From the NCBI GenBank assembly GCA_016297325.1, contig JAEDGW010000047.1, positions 1 through 19,377 of the forward strand: a stretch of 19,377 bases of DNA, given 5' to 3'. Shown here one piece after another: positions 1-7,409 of this stretch (the first letter of the stretch is position 1; every line of letters begins with the position of its first letter). Position numbers and translations under genes: made by a program. The stretch comes from Coprococcus sp. (GTDB lineage Bacteria > Bacillota > Clostridia > Lachnospirales > Lachnospiraceae). The notes under the pieces are model-generated. The model was not told the DNA's origin. It saw nothing but the letters and a program-made list of their open reading frames with translations, and made no database searches.

Positions 1-404
1 CCTGGGTAGATTCCAAATGGCTCATAGTGGATCTTACCTGCAACTACGAGGTGTGTTCCCTTCTCCTCATTGAAGCTCTCAAGATATGGAACGTGCTGGA
101 AGTAGTTTGCATCGAACTCGCCGCTCTCTACAACCTCATTTGGCTTTACATAGTCGTCAAATATTGTGACCTGAAGGTCATAGCCCTTCTCCTTAAGCGC
201 TGTCTTTGCATACTCGAGGATCTCTGCGTGTGGTGTTGCTGAAGCTGCAACTGTGATAGTCTTTGATCCTGCATCGCTTGCTGTGCCCTCTGCGCTCTTG
301 CTGTCATCTGATGAACCGCAGGCTGTGAGTGCGCTCACTGATAATGCTCCCACGAGAACCGCTGCAAATAATTTCTTTACTGTCTTCTTAAATGTCTTCT
401 TCAT
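1..404 (-). CDS. metQ: MetQ/NlpA-type methionine-binding lipoprotein, N-terminal part (runs off left edge)
   Basis: Substrate-binding lipoprotein of a D/L-methionine ABC importer, anchored outside the membrane. 134 codons are visible and the gene continues past the left edge. The N terminus has a lysine-rich start, a hydrophobic stretch at about residues 12-26 and a lipobox L-T-A-C with the lipidated Cys at 29, followed by a Ser/Asp/Gly-rich linker. The mature part begins with the family-like TITVAASATPHAEIL segment and continues with FDDYVKPNEVV and DANYFQHVPYL, typical of the NlpA fold. The ATG at 404 has GAGAGG about 8 nt upstream. It lies downstream of metN and metI, so it completes the importer, with a 173-nt gap to metI. 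A seven-codon ORF overlaps its start as ATGA. Identification is firm; only the C-terminal half is unseen. Confidence 0.93.
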   Translation of the reverse strand, partial: MKKTFKKTVKKLFAAVLVGALSVSALTACGSSDDSKSAEGTASDAGSKTITVAASATPHAEILEYAKTALKEKGYDLQVTIFDDYVKPNEVVESGEFDANYFQHVPYLESFNEEKGTHLVVAGKIHYEPFGIYP

Positions 405-424
405 TGATAATACCTCTCTTTCAT
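401..424 (-). other. Possible leader mini-ORF overlapping the metQ start
   Basis: A seven-codon ORF (MKERYYQ) starts at ATG 424 behind an AAGGAAG-like site and ends with a TGA that overlaps the metQ ATG as ATGA. This could couple metQ translation to the leader. It contains no Met or Cys codon run after the start, so it is not an obvious attenuator, and it may be chance. Confidence 0.25.
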
Positions 425-541
425 TTTTCTTCCTTTTAAGGATTATTTGAAATGTGTTTATATATAAGATGACCGGCTTTTCGGGATGACCAGTCCCAGC
501 CGTATGTCATCAAAATATCATATGTCACCTTGCTTATGTGC

Positions 542-570
542 GATGACCTGCGCACGCATCAGCGTGCTTC
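542..570. repeat. Dispersed hairpin repeat, copy 1 (metI-metQ gap)
   Basis: A 29-bp segment on the plus strand starts GATGACCT and contains the hairpin GCACGC-ATCA-GCGTGC. A second copy lies at 13198-13226, with paired changes that keep the stem. It sits about 10 nt after the metI stop codon and may form an RNA hairpin in the metI-metQ transcript. Confidence 0.6.
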
Positions 571-577
571 ATTATAT

Positions 578-1237
578 CTATTTTCTTCTGTCAAGCTTAT
601 TTGCTATGAGCATTCCAACTGATTGGAATATCTGCACGATCACTATAAGAAGTATGACCGTGACGATCATTATGTCTGTCTGATATCTGTAATATCCGTA
701 ACGGACTGCGATATCTCCCAGACCGCCTCCACCTACGGCACCTGCCATGGCTGAATATCCAAGGATAGTTCCTATCGCTATCGTTGCTCCTGTGATGAGT
801 GAAGTTCTCGCCTCAACTAGCAGCACCCTGATTATGATCCTCATGGTGGATGCGCCCATTGCTCTTGCTGCCTCGACAACTCCGTTGTCAACTTCCTTAA
901 GTGACGACTCGACCATTCTCGCTATAAATGGTATGGCTGCGACTGTCAGCGGAACGATCGTTGCCGTTGATCCGTAGCTCTTGCCAAGTATCAGTCTTGT
1001 AAATGGTATCAGCAGTATGAGCAATATCAGGAACGGTACGCTTCGGACGATGTTGGCGATGAAATCCAGCACCTTGTAGAGCACTGCATTTGGCTTTAAT
1101 CCGTCCTTGTCGCTGACACAGAGGAGAACTCCCATCGGAAGTCCGAATATGTATCCAAATACCGTTGAGACCACCGTCATGTAGAGCGTCTCAAGGATTC
1201 CGTTAAGTATCATCTCTCTGACCTGTTCAGTCCACAT
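578..1237 (-). CDS. metI: MetI methionine ABC transporter permease
   Basis: Membrane permease of the MetNIQ importer, about 219 residues, the usual size for MetI. Several hydrophobic membrane segments alternate with short loops (for example GYIFGLPMGVLL, VRSVPFLILLILLIPF, a run near IVPLTVAAIPF, ATIAIGTILGYSAMAGAVGGG, and a final MIVTVILLIVIVQIF). The cytoplasmic EAA coupling loop reads EAARAMGASTMRII. A GTG at 1246 lies upstream, but AGGAGG at 1246-1251 overlaps that codon and sits 8 nt before the ATG at 1237, so 1237 is the better start. The start overlaps the metN stop by about 11 nt, which indicates translational coupling. Confidence 0.95.
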   Translation of the reverse strand: MWTEQVREMILNGILETLYMTVVSTVFGYIFGLPMGVLLCVSDKDGLKPNAVLYKVLDFIANIVRSVPFLILLILLIPFTRLILGKSYGSTATIVPLTVAAIPFIARMVESSLKEVDNGVVEAARAMGASTMRIIIRVLLVEARTSLITGATIAIGTILGYSAMAGAVGGGGLGDIAVRYGYYRYQTDIMIVTVILLIVIVQIFQSVGMLIANKLDRRK

Positions 1238-2282
1238 GTCCGTCACCTCCTGTCACATTGCTGTCAAGTTCTTCAAGTTCAAGTCCGCGCTCTCTGAGAT
1301 AATCTTCCATGGCGGACACATTTGCCGAACCCTTTGGCAGTTCAAGTATCATCTCACCCTTGGCAACTCCTCCAACGTTTTTCGTGGATGCCTTGAGAAT
1401 GTTGATCGGCTCCCTGAATTTCAGGATCATATTGGCTATGACCGGCTCAAATGCCGAATTCTCAGTGTATACGATACGGATTCTTGTTCCGTTCTGGATG
1501 CTCTCTGTAGTTCCCGCCCAGGATTTCTCTGCATCGCTGCCCTCATCCTTGCTGAGAAGTTCCTTTGCCACGTCTGACTTCGGATGTGCAAATATATCCG
1601 TTGTACGTCCGTGTTCGACCACCTGACCATCTTTCATGATAGCCACCTGGTTACATATCTCGCGGACAACCGCCATCTGATGTGTTATGACAACTATCGT
1701 GATACCGAATCTGCTATTGATGTCCTTAAGCAATTCCAGTATGGATGATGTAGTCTGCGGATCAAGTGCGCTGGTCGCCTCGTCACAGAGAAGTATCTGC
1801 GGATCAGACGCAAGCGCTCTGGCTATCGCAACTCTCTGCTTCTGTCCACCTGAGAGCTGTGACGGATAAGCCTTTGCTCTATCCTTAAGTCCCACTATGT
1901 CAAGCAGCTCAAGTGCTCTCTTCTTTGCATCCGCCTTGGACTTTCCCTGAATGAACAGTGGAAAGCATACATTGTCGAGTACCGACTTCTGCATGAGCAG
2001 ATTGAAATGCTGGAATATCATTCCGATGTGCTCTCTCTGCTTTCTGAGCTCCTTCTGGGATAATGTTCCCAGATCCTTGTTCTGCACTATGACCTTTCCC
2101 TCTGTCGGAACCTCAATGTGATTGATACACCTTACCAGTGTACTCTTTCCGGCTCCCGACATTCCTATGATTCCATATATATCACCAGCCTCAATGTCCA
2201 GAGATACATCTCTCAGGGCATTGATGGTGCCATTTCCTGTGTTAAATGTCTTGGAGACATGTTCTATCTGGATGATTCCCAT
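1227..2282 (-). CDS. metN: MetN methionine ABC transporter ATPase with NIL domain
   Basis: ATPase of the methionine importer, 351 residues. The ABC domain covers about 1-245: Walker A GMSGAGKST at 40-48, Q-loop Gln91, signature LSGGQKQR at 143-150, Walker B ILLCDEATS at 163-171, and an H-loop within VVITHQM. The C-terminal part (about 265-345) matches the NIL regulatory domain that binds methionine and inhibits transport in the E. coli MetN family, ending in a GSANVSAMEDYLRERGLEL-type segment. The ATG at 2282 follows AGGGAGG. It is the first gene of the metNIQ unit, behind a consensus promoter at 2353-2381. Length and motifs are complete. Confidence 0.97.
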   Translation of the reverse strand: MGIIQIEHVSKTFNTGNGTINALRDVSLDIEAGDIYGIIGMSGAGKSTLVRCINHIEVPTEGKVIVQNKDLGTLSQKELRKQREHIGMIFQHFNLLMQKSVLDNVCFPLFIQGKSKADAKKRALELLDIVGLKDRAKAYPSQLSGGQKQRVAIARALASDPQILLCDEATSALDPQTTSSILELLKDINSRFGITIVVITHQMAVVREICNQVAIMKDGQVVEHGRTTDIFAHPKSDVAKELLSKDEGSDAEKSWAGTTESIQNGTRIRIVYTENSAFEPVIANMILKFREPINILKASTKNVGGVAKGEMILELPKGSANVSAMEDYLRERGLELEELDSNVTGGDGHVD

Positions 2283-2312
2283 GCCAGCCTCCCTTTCCTA
2301 CAACCCATCGGT

Positions 2313-2358
2313 TGTAATTCCTAGTAATCTGATATGTTTTATATGTTTTAGGATTATA
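2313..2358. promoter_or_regulatory. Candidate operator half-sites at the metN promoter
   Basis: TGTAATTCCTA (2313-2323) and TAGGATTATA (2349-2358) face each other as imperfect inverted half-sites, with the second covering the -10 box. Near-identical elements occur at the metY promoter (17305-17368). A repressor bound here would block transcription. The CymR-like regulator encoded at 2610-3044 is the obvious candidate, but this is inference. Confidence 0.5.
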
Positions 2359-2381
2359 GCCTCTGTTTAGGCTCCTGTCAA
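2353..2381 (-). promoter_or_regulatory. Consensus sigma-A promoter of metNIQ
   Basis: TTGACA (2376-2381), a 17-nt spacer and TATAAT (2353-2358) read on the minus strand, giving a start near 2345 and a leader of about 63 nt before metN. Both boxes match the consensus at every position. The -10 lies within TAGGATTATA (plus strand, 2349-2358), a 10-mer also found over the metY promoter. Confidence 0.85.
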
Positions 2382-2609
2382 CCTCTTTTTTTACCAAATT
2401 TACATCTGGATGTATAAATATGCGTTCTGACATTACTGTTTTTATTACGCTAGCCCGCTATTTTACTGCATATTTGTACTCCTTTGACAACATTCCCTAT
2501 AATATATATTTTTTATCAAGTTGTATAATTCTATTATTAGTGGGTTGTCCATAGTTTTAAACTATAGCATATGGGGTCTGACCCCTCCGTCCAATACGTT
2601 ATCGATTAT

Positions 2610-3044
2610 TTAGATTGAATACATGTATCCGATCCTGTCACTGTACTCCTGGGTGAGATCAGCGATGGTTTTGTTGTCGAGCACGTTGTTGATGGCCGCC
2701 TCAAGGTCATCCCACACCTCTCCGATGACATCGTTCATGACCATGTTGGTATCGCCATCCTCATCAACTCTGTTATCGATCGGTGATATCCTGCCCTCTA
2801 TCGCTCTGAGCACCATACCAACTGTGATCTCCTCTGCCGGCATGTTCAGGCGATAACCGCCCCTCGGGCCTCTCACACTCTTTAAATATCCGGCCTTGAG
2901 CAGAGATGATGTAACCTGCTCCAGATATTTGTCCGACAGTCCACATCTTCTTGCCACGGCCTTGACTGTGACCGTGCTGCCGCTGTTGATTGATATATCT
3001 ACCATGAGTCTAAGTGCATATTGTCCCTTTGATGATATTAACAT
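2610..3044 (-). CDS. Rrf2-family transcriptional regulator, CymR-like
   Basis: DNA-binding regulator of 144 residues, the typical Rrf2/IscR/CymR length. The winged helix-turn-helix fills about residues 1-90: MLISSKGQYALRLMVDI, recognition region LSDKYLEQVTSSLLKAGYL, and the wing VRGPRGGYRL. The C-terminal part carries a dimerisation-like helix. The three cysteines that bind Fe-S in IscR are absent; the only Cys is in the HTH (RRCGLSD). That fits CymR-type members, which control cysteine and methionine genes in Firmicutes. Start ATG 3044 follows AGGAGG. Its position between the methionine importer and the sulfur/siroheme genes suggests local sulfur control. The exact regulon is inferred. Confidence 0.9.
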   Translation of the reverse strand: MLISSKGQYALRLMVDISINSGSTVTVKAVARRCGLSDKYLEQVTSSLLKAGYLKSVRGPRGGYRLNMPAEEITVGMVLRAIEGRISPIDNRVDEDGDTNMVMNDVIGEVWDDLEAAINNVLDNKTIADLTQEYSDRIGYMYSI

Positions 3045-3080
3045 TTTTCCGCCTCCTGTTTTATTGTTATATTTTACCTA

Positions 3081-3104
3081 TAGAATTAGTATGAATTAGT
3101 TCTA
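3081..3104. promoter_or_regulatory. Imperfect inverted repeat upstream of the Rrf2 gene
   Basis: A 24-bp imperfect palindrome starting TAGAATTAGT and ending TTAGTTCTA lies 37 nt upstream of the Rrf2 start. Its halves resemble the TAGGAATTATA half-sites at the met promoters. It could be an autoregulatory operator. No clear -35/-10 pair was assigned here. Confidence 0.35.
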
Positions 3105-3110
3105 TTTTTT

Positions 3111-3167
3111 TTGGCATGGAGAAAAAGCAGTTATGTCGTTGACGTTCTTGCTTTCTCTCCGTGCCAA
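3111..3167. repeat. 19-bp stem hairpin between the TrxB-like and Rrf2 genes
   Basis: Arms 3111-3129 and 3149-3167 pair at 17 of 19 positions (TTGGCA-YGGAGA-R-AAAGCA) around a 19-nt loop. It is placed like a terminator for the TrxB-like gene, but on the minus strand it is followed by A residues, not U. It may be an mRNA-end or processing structure. Confidence 0.6.
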
Positions 3168-3178
3168 TTACTTTCCAG

Positions 3179-4177
3179 TTATCTATTCTTCTTTAACCCG
3201 TTCAGATATTCCTCAACATAATGGATGACTGCTGCTCCGTCTCCCACGGCTGTAGCCACCTGGCGCACTGCCTTGGTCCTCACATCACCCGCGGCAAATA
3301 TTCCCGGTGTGCCGGTCTGTCCGGTCTCACCCGCTACAACGTAACCGGCGTCGTCAAGCTTTACAACATCACCGAGGAAGTCTGTAATCGGACTTGTGCC
3401 TATGGCTATAAATACACCAGCTACCGGAAGTGTGAATTCGCTGCTGTCAAATTCTGGTGTCTTATCATCCGATGTATTGACATTTGCCACTGCATCTGTC
3501 TGTCCGCTCACTGTTTTTGGTGTCTTAACTGCAACCTTGAGTTCCAGCTTGCCCGGAGTTCCGCCTATCTCTGTCACCTGTGCAAATGGATGAAATTCTA
3601 TATTCTCAGTCTCAAGCACCTGCGCTCCAAGTATCTTCTCGCCTCTGAACTCATCTCTCCTGTGGATCAGATGTACCTTGCTGCACATCTTTGACAGATA
3701 CAGAGCGTCCTCAAGGGCTATGTTACCTCCGCCTACAACTGCAACTTCTTTGTTCTTGAAAAATGCTCCATCGCATGTAGCGCAGTATGAAACTCCCGCA
3801 CCTGTGAATTCTTCCTCTCCGGGAACGCCAAGCTTTCTGTGCTTTGCACCTGTAGCTATCAGAACCGCCTTTGTCTCTATATTTCCGCCATCTTCCAGGC
3901 TGATCGTCTTGTGATCGCCGTGATCCTCAATGGCTGTCACCTCTCTGTCGTCAAACTCCACGCCCAATGTATCTGCGTGCTCTCTGAACTTCATACCCAT
4001 GTCAAAGCCGCTTATGCCCGGCAGTCCGAGGTAGTTGTCCACCTGTTCTGTATTCACTATCTGTCCACCGGAGAATGCTTCCTTCTCCAGCACTACCACG
4101 TCCATCATCGCCCTCTTGGCGTAGACTGCGGCGGACAGGCCCGCAGGGCCGCTGCCCACAATGACCAAATCTTTCAT
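3179..4177 (-). CDS. trxB: Thioredoxin-reductase-like FAD/NADPH oxidoreductase
   Basis: Flavoprotein of 332 residues that by family reduces thioredoxin with NADPH. FAD-binding GSGPAG lies at 8-13, redox CATC (Cys132, Cys135) in SYCATCDGAFF, NADPH-binding GGGNIA at 149-154, HRRDEFR at 172-178, and the C-terminal FAD motif FAAGDVRTKAVRQV. An extra hydrophilic stretch, about residues 217-247 (Thr/Asp/Asn/Ser rich), sits where bacterial TrxB is usually short. The ATG at 4177 follows AAGGAGG; the longer in-frame reading to 4237 runs into an inverted-repeat element and is rejected. It may recycle the thioredoxin encoded at 14540-14857, though the two are 10 kb apart and the pairing is inference. 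Confidence 0.93.
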   Translation of the reverse strand: MKDLVIVGSGPAGLSAAVYAKRAMMDVVVLEKEAFSGGQIVNTEQVDNYLGLPGISGFDMGMKFREHADTLGVEFDDREVTAIEDHGDHKTISLEDGGNIETKAVLIATGAKHRKLGVPGEEEFTGAGVSYCATCDGAFFKNKEVAVVGGGNIALEDALYLSKMCSKVHLIHRRDEFRGEKILGAQVLETENIEFHPFAQVTEIGGTPGKLELKVAVKTPKTVSGQTDAVANVNTSDDKTPEFDSSEFTLPVAGVFIAIGTSPITDFLGDVVKLDDAGYVVAGETGQTGTPGIFAAGDVRTKAVRQVATAVGDGAAVIHYVEEYLNGLKKNR

Positions 4178-4201
4178 ATTTCCTCCTTGTCGAAGAAGGC
4201 C

Positions 4202-4463
4202 GCTGTCATGTTTATGTGATGCTCCAAGGCTACGCACGACTCTGTCACCTTGTCTTAGCTCCTAGCTTGAACATCAGCCCATTAAAAGTCGCCTTCGGCG
4301 AGGGGCTGACGCTACATGTCAAGTTTTCACAAAAAACTTGACACATTATTTGCATTCGCTCCCGCCCCCTATAAGGGCAGGGGGGCTCCCGCTCAGCAAG
4401 GAGCGACAAGCTTCCGTCGTCTATGTGCTACCCGCCTTTGGAGCATCACATAAACATGACAGC
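4202..4463. repeat. 262-bp element with 26-bp perfect inverted ends
   Basis: Identical 26-bp arms at 4202-4227 and 4438-4463 (starting GCTGTCATG and ending GATGCTCCAA) face each other. A TCGAAGA similarity lies just outside both arms. The interior holds nested stems: TGTCAAGTTTT-CACAA-AAAACTTGACA at 4317-4343, and CAGCCC...GGGCTG around CGCCTTCGGCG near 4275-4309. There is no ORF worth calling and no clear target-site duplication. It could be a MITE-like non-autonomous element or a large structured leader just upstream of the TrxB-like gene's ribosome binding site. Confidence 0.65.
4228..4254. repeat. 27-bp dispersed repeat, copy 1
   Basis: This 27-bp segment (GGCTACGCAC...TCACCTTGTC) matches 9097-9123 at 24 of 27 positions. 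Copy 2 overlaps the hemC stop codon; this copy abuts the left arm of the 262-bp element. Confidence 0.5.
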
Positions 4464-4593
4464 TTACTCTTCGATTAACGTTAGATTTTTTTGTTATTTC
4501 CAAACCACACTTTTAATACTTATCTAATTATTTCTACAATATAGGAATATAAATTTCCTTCAATGAGATGTCATCTGACATATTTAAGTCTCT

Positions 4594-5865
4594 TTACTTC
4601 TCTTTATATGCCTTTATTAATTCACAGGTTTTGGCTATGTCTTCCTGGGTGTGTGCGTAGGATACGAACATTGCCTCGAACTGTGATGGTGCTAGGTAGA
4701 TTCCATTGTCCAGCATGTATGAGAAATACTTTGCATACCTTGCGGTGTCGCTGGATGTTGATGTGTCCATGTCCACTACTTCCTGATCTGTGAAGAATAC
4801 GCTCATCAGTGAGCCAATCTGGTTGACATGGACTGTGTCGCCGAGTGTGCTTCTGACTGTGTCGGCTATCTGCCTTGTGCTCCTTTCTATTGCAGGATAT
4901 ATTGTGTCTTTTTCCTGCTGGAGTATGCGGAGCGTTGTAAGTCCGGCTGTCATGGCTATCGGATTGCCCGACAGGGTTCCCGCCTGATATACTCCGCCGA
5001 GTGGTGCCACCATGCTCATGACATCACGGCGTCCGCCGTAGGCTCCCACCGGCATTCCGCCTCCAACTATCTTGCCAAGTGTTGTGAGGTCAGGCTTTAC
5101 TCCAAAGTATTCCTGCGCACCGCCGAGGCTAAGTCTAAATCCTGTGATGACCTCATCAAATATAAGAAGTGCGCCGTATTCATTTGTTATGTCTCTGAGG
5201 AACTGGAGGAATCCTTCATGCGGCGGGACAACTCCCATGTTTGCTGCGACTGGCTCAACCACGATTGCGGCAATATCTTTACCCTCCGCCTCAAATAACT
5301 TCTTTACACTTTCCTCATTGTTGTACTCCGCTACCAATGTATGCTGGGTGTATGCCTTTGGAACACCCAGGCTGTCCGGGATGGACTGTGTCAGTGCCGC
5401 CGAGCCTGCCTTTACCAGCAGTCCGTCGCTGTGTCCGTGATAACAGCCGCGGAACTTTACTATCTTGTCCCTGCCGGTGAATCCCCTCGCCACTCTGAGG
5501 GCGCTCATCACCGCCTCTGTTCCAGAATTGACCATTCGGGTCAGCTCCATTGACGGCATGAGTTCATTTACAAGTTCTGCGATCTCTAACTCTTTTCTTG
5601 TAGGTGCGCCAAATGTAAGTCCGTCATCGCAAGCCGCCTTCACCGCATCTATGACTCTGTCATCGGCATGTCCCAGGATTCCCGGTCCCCAGGAGCAGAC
5701 ATAATCCACATAGGAATTGCCGTCCTCGTCAAATATATGCGAACCCTTCGCCTTATTCATAAATACAGGTGTACGCCCTACCGAGCCAAATGCCCTGACC
5801 GGTGAATTGACGCCACCCGGAATTACCTTCTGTGATTTTTCAAATAAATCCTGTGAATTTGTCAT
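4594..5865 (-). CDS. hemL: Glutamate-1-semialdehyde 2,1-aminomutase
   Basis: PLP enzyme that converts glutamate-1-semialdehyde to 5-aminolevulinate, second step of the C5 pathway. Its 423 residues match the family length. Signature stretches are IPGGVNSPVRAF at about 15-26, FRGCYHGHSDGLLV at 138-151, EPVAANMGVVPP near 204, the PLP-phosphate region IFDEVITGFR at 235-244, and the Schiff-base Lys265 in TLGKIVGGGMPVGAYGG. The ATG at 5865 follows a weak AAGAAG site. It is the last tetrapyrrole gene in transcription order but is separated from hemB by 457 nt, so it may have its own promoter. HemA, which makes its substrate, is at the other end of the cluster. Confidence 0.97.
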   Translation of the reverse strand: MTNSQDLFEKSQKVIPGGVNSPVRAFGSVGRTPVFMNKAKGSHIFDEDGNSYVDYVCSWGPGILGHADDRVIDAVKAACDDGLTFGAPTRKELEIAELVNELMPSMELTRMVNSGTEAVMSALRVARGFTGRDKIVKFRGCYHGHSDGLLVKAGSAALTQSIPDSLGVPKAYTQHTLVAEYNNEESVKKLFEAEGKDIAAIVVEPVAANMGVVPPHEGFLQFLRDITNEYGALLIFDEVITGFRLSLGGAQEYFGVKPDLTTLGKIVGGGMPVGAYGGRRDVMSMVAPLGGVYQAGTLSGNPIAMTAGLTTLRILQQEKDTIYPAIERSTRQIADTVRSTLGDTVHVNQIGSLMSVFFTDQEVVDMDTSTSSDTARYAKYFSYMLDNGIYLAPSQFEAMFVSYAHTQEDIAKTCELIKAYKEK

Positions 5866-6322
5866 TGCAATTCTTCTTTCTATATTTTATCGTCCTGTAT
5901 GACTTTCTATTTTTGTTCTCTTTATCTGGCAGAAATTTTTCCTGCAATTTCGTCTCTTGCTTCTGGAAGTTTCCCATGATTATTTCCCATGAACATTTCT
6001 CTAAGCTACAAGGCTGTTCTCATAAGTTCTATGTTTTTCGCAAAATCATGTTGTTTCAGTAATTTAGATACAATTTTGTATCTTTCTGGAGCAAATTTTC
6101 CCAAAAGATACAAAAGCCTGCTATCCGTGTATCTTTTAACATGAATTTCTGGATTTTGCGAAAATTTTTTATCTTTTTCATTCTTATTTTACAAAAAGAT
6201 AAAAGCTTCTTATTGCACACAATCATCAATATCAATCATAGCCTGCAAAGCTGCATTACATCACAGCGTTGCCATGCTCTGATCACAATAATTTCTCAAT
6301 CTAACTATTGTCCCACTCAGTT
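5866..6322. other. Intergenic region between hemB and hemL
   Basis: A 457-nt AT-rich gap without a credible gene. It contains the palindrome AGATACAATTTTGTATCT (6066-6083) and a longer inverted pair AAAAGATACA / TGTATCTTTT (6103-6112, 6128-6137). The same palindrome occurs upstream of metY. A weak hemL promoter may exist, but I cannot assign boxes with confidence. Several short plus-strand ORFs here are low-complexity and unlike known proteins. Confidence 0.6.
6066..6137. repeat. AGATACAA palindrome cluster, hemB-hemL gap
   Basis: A perfect 8-bp-arm palindrome AGATACAATTTTGTATCT (6066-6083) is followed by a second inverted pair with 10-bp arms, AAAAGATACA and TGTATCTTTT, at 6103-6137. The first core is repeated exactly within 17546-17571. 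It may be a protein-binding site or part of an old repeat element. Confidence 0.55.
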
Positions 6323-7315
6323 CTATCTTCTTCTAAGTGTCGATGTCGCATTCTCCTCATCTAACCATTTTGCCACATCTATAGCATGATAGGTTATGAT
6401 GATTCCTGCGCCAGCTCTCTTCATAGCTGTCATGTTCTCCATGACGATCCTCTTCTCGTCTATCCAGCCATTTGCCGCTGCTGCCTTGACCATGGAGTAC
6501 TCACCGCTGACGTTGTACACCGCTATCGGATAGTCCGTGTGATTTCTCACATCCTTGACCACATCCAGATAGGCAAGTGCCGGCTTGACCATGATTATGT
6601 CTGCGCCCTCGGCAATATCCGCCTCGCACTCCCTCAGAGCTTCCCTGCCATTTGCGGGATCCATCTGATATGTCCTTCTGTCTCCAAACTGTGGTGCCGA
6701 ATGTGCCGCATCGCGAAATGGAGCATAGTAACCAGATGCAAATTTCGCACTGTAGCCCATGATGAGGACATCCGTCAAGCCATTGTCGTCAAGCGCCTGC
6801 CTGATATATGCGGTGTGCCCATCCATCATATCCGATGGAGCCACCATGTCCGCGCCTGCCTTTGCAAGGGATACCGCCATCTTACCCAGATATGGAAGGG
6901 TCTCATCGTTGAGTATCTTGCCGTCACGGATAATTCCGCAGTGACCATGTGATGTATACTCGCACAGACAAATGTCCGCTATGACTATCATGTCCGGATA
7001 CAACTCTTTTATCCTTCTGACCGCCTTCTGCATGATTCCCTGATCATCATATGCACTGCTTCCAACCTCATCCTTGTGGGCCGGTATGCCGAACAGAAGA
7101 ACCGCATCGATCCCGGCGTCCGCCACCCTGTGAAGCTCCTCCTCAAATGTATCAAGTGAATACTGATATATGCCCGGCATGGAATCAACAGGATTCTTGA
7201 TTCCTGTTCCCTCTGCCACAAACATAGGATATACAAGATCCTCCTTGCAGACCCTGTTCTCCCTGACCATATTTCTGATAGCCTCGCTGCCGCGAAGTCT
7301 TCTGAGTCTTATCAT
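6323..7315 (-). CDS. hemB: Delta-aminolevulinic acid dehydratase (porphobilinogen synthase)
   Basis: Condenses two 5-aminolevulinate molecules to porphobilinogen. 330 residues, normal for the family. The active-site lysines are Lys191 (MGYSAKFASGYYAPFRDA region) and Lys244 (IMVKPALAYLD). The zinc-ligand set is Cys116, Cys118 and Cys126 in ICLCEYTSHGHCG, so it should be a zinc-dependent type. The start chosen is ATG 7315 (MIRLRRLRG), with GAGG a short way upstream. In-frame codons extend further and overlap the upstream gene, but the added residues do not look like HemB. It lies 94 nt after cobA-hemD. Confidence 0.96.
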   Translation of the reverse strand: MIRLRRLRGSEAIRNMVRENRVCKEDLVYPMFVAEGTGIKNPVDSMPGIYQYSLDTFEEELHRVADAGIDAVLLFGIPAHKDEVGSSAYDDQGIMQKAVRRIKELYPDMIVIADICLCEYTSHGHCGIIRDGKILNDETLPYLGKMAVSLAKAGADMVAPSDMMDGHTAYIRQALDDNGLTDVLIMGYSAKFASGYYAPFRDAAHSAPQFGDRRTYQMDPANGREALRECEADIAEGADIIMVKPALAYLDVVKDVRNHTDYPIAVYNVSGEYSMVKAAAANGWIDEKRIVMENMTAMKRAGAGIIITYHAIDVAKWLDEENATSTLRRR

Positions 7316-7409
7316 GTTACTGCCTCTTTTCTCTATATACATGTTTTCTCTATTATAAAGCACTCTCCGCATTCCCTCAAATGGAGACGGAGGTACCTGA
7401 CCCCCGATA

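Larger units (their letters stand above)
2283..2609. other. Intergenic region between the Rrf2 gene and metN
   Basis: This 327-nt gap contains the metNIQ promoter, the candidate operator half-sites, and two short palindromes: ATAGTTTTAAACTAT (2551-2565) and GGGGTCTGACCCC (2573-2585). Neither palindrome is followed by a U-tract, so I do not call a terminator. I see no SAM (S-box) or T-box signature. A 63-codon ORF spanning the promoter resembles no known protein and is probably spurious. Confidence 0.6.
4178..4593. other. Intergenic region between hemL and the TrxB-like gene
   Basis: This 416-nt gap is mostly the 262-bp inverted-repeat element. The remaining 4464-4593 stretch is AT-rich and contains a small ATGTCATCTGACAT palindrome near 4566. 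I see no convincing hemL terminator and no protein-coding gene. Confidence 0.6.

Noticed and set aside
2242..2433. 63-codon minus-strand ORF over the metNIQ promoter
   Set aside because: It spans a consensus promoter and runs into metN in another frame; composition and sequence resemble no known protein.
2573..2585. GGGGTCTGACCCC palindrome as a terminator for the Rrf2 gene
   Set aside because: The stem is only 6 bp and there is no U-tract on the minus strand.
4178..4237. N-terminal extension of the TrxB-like protein to 4237
   Set aside because: The added residues are encoded by the inverted-repeat arm, and the strong AAGGAGG site serves the ATG at 4177, where the family starts.
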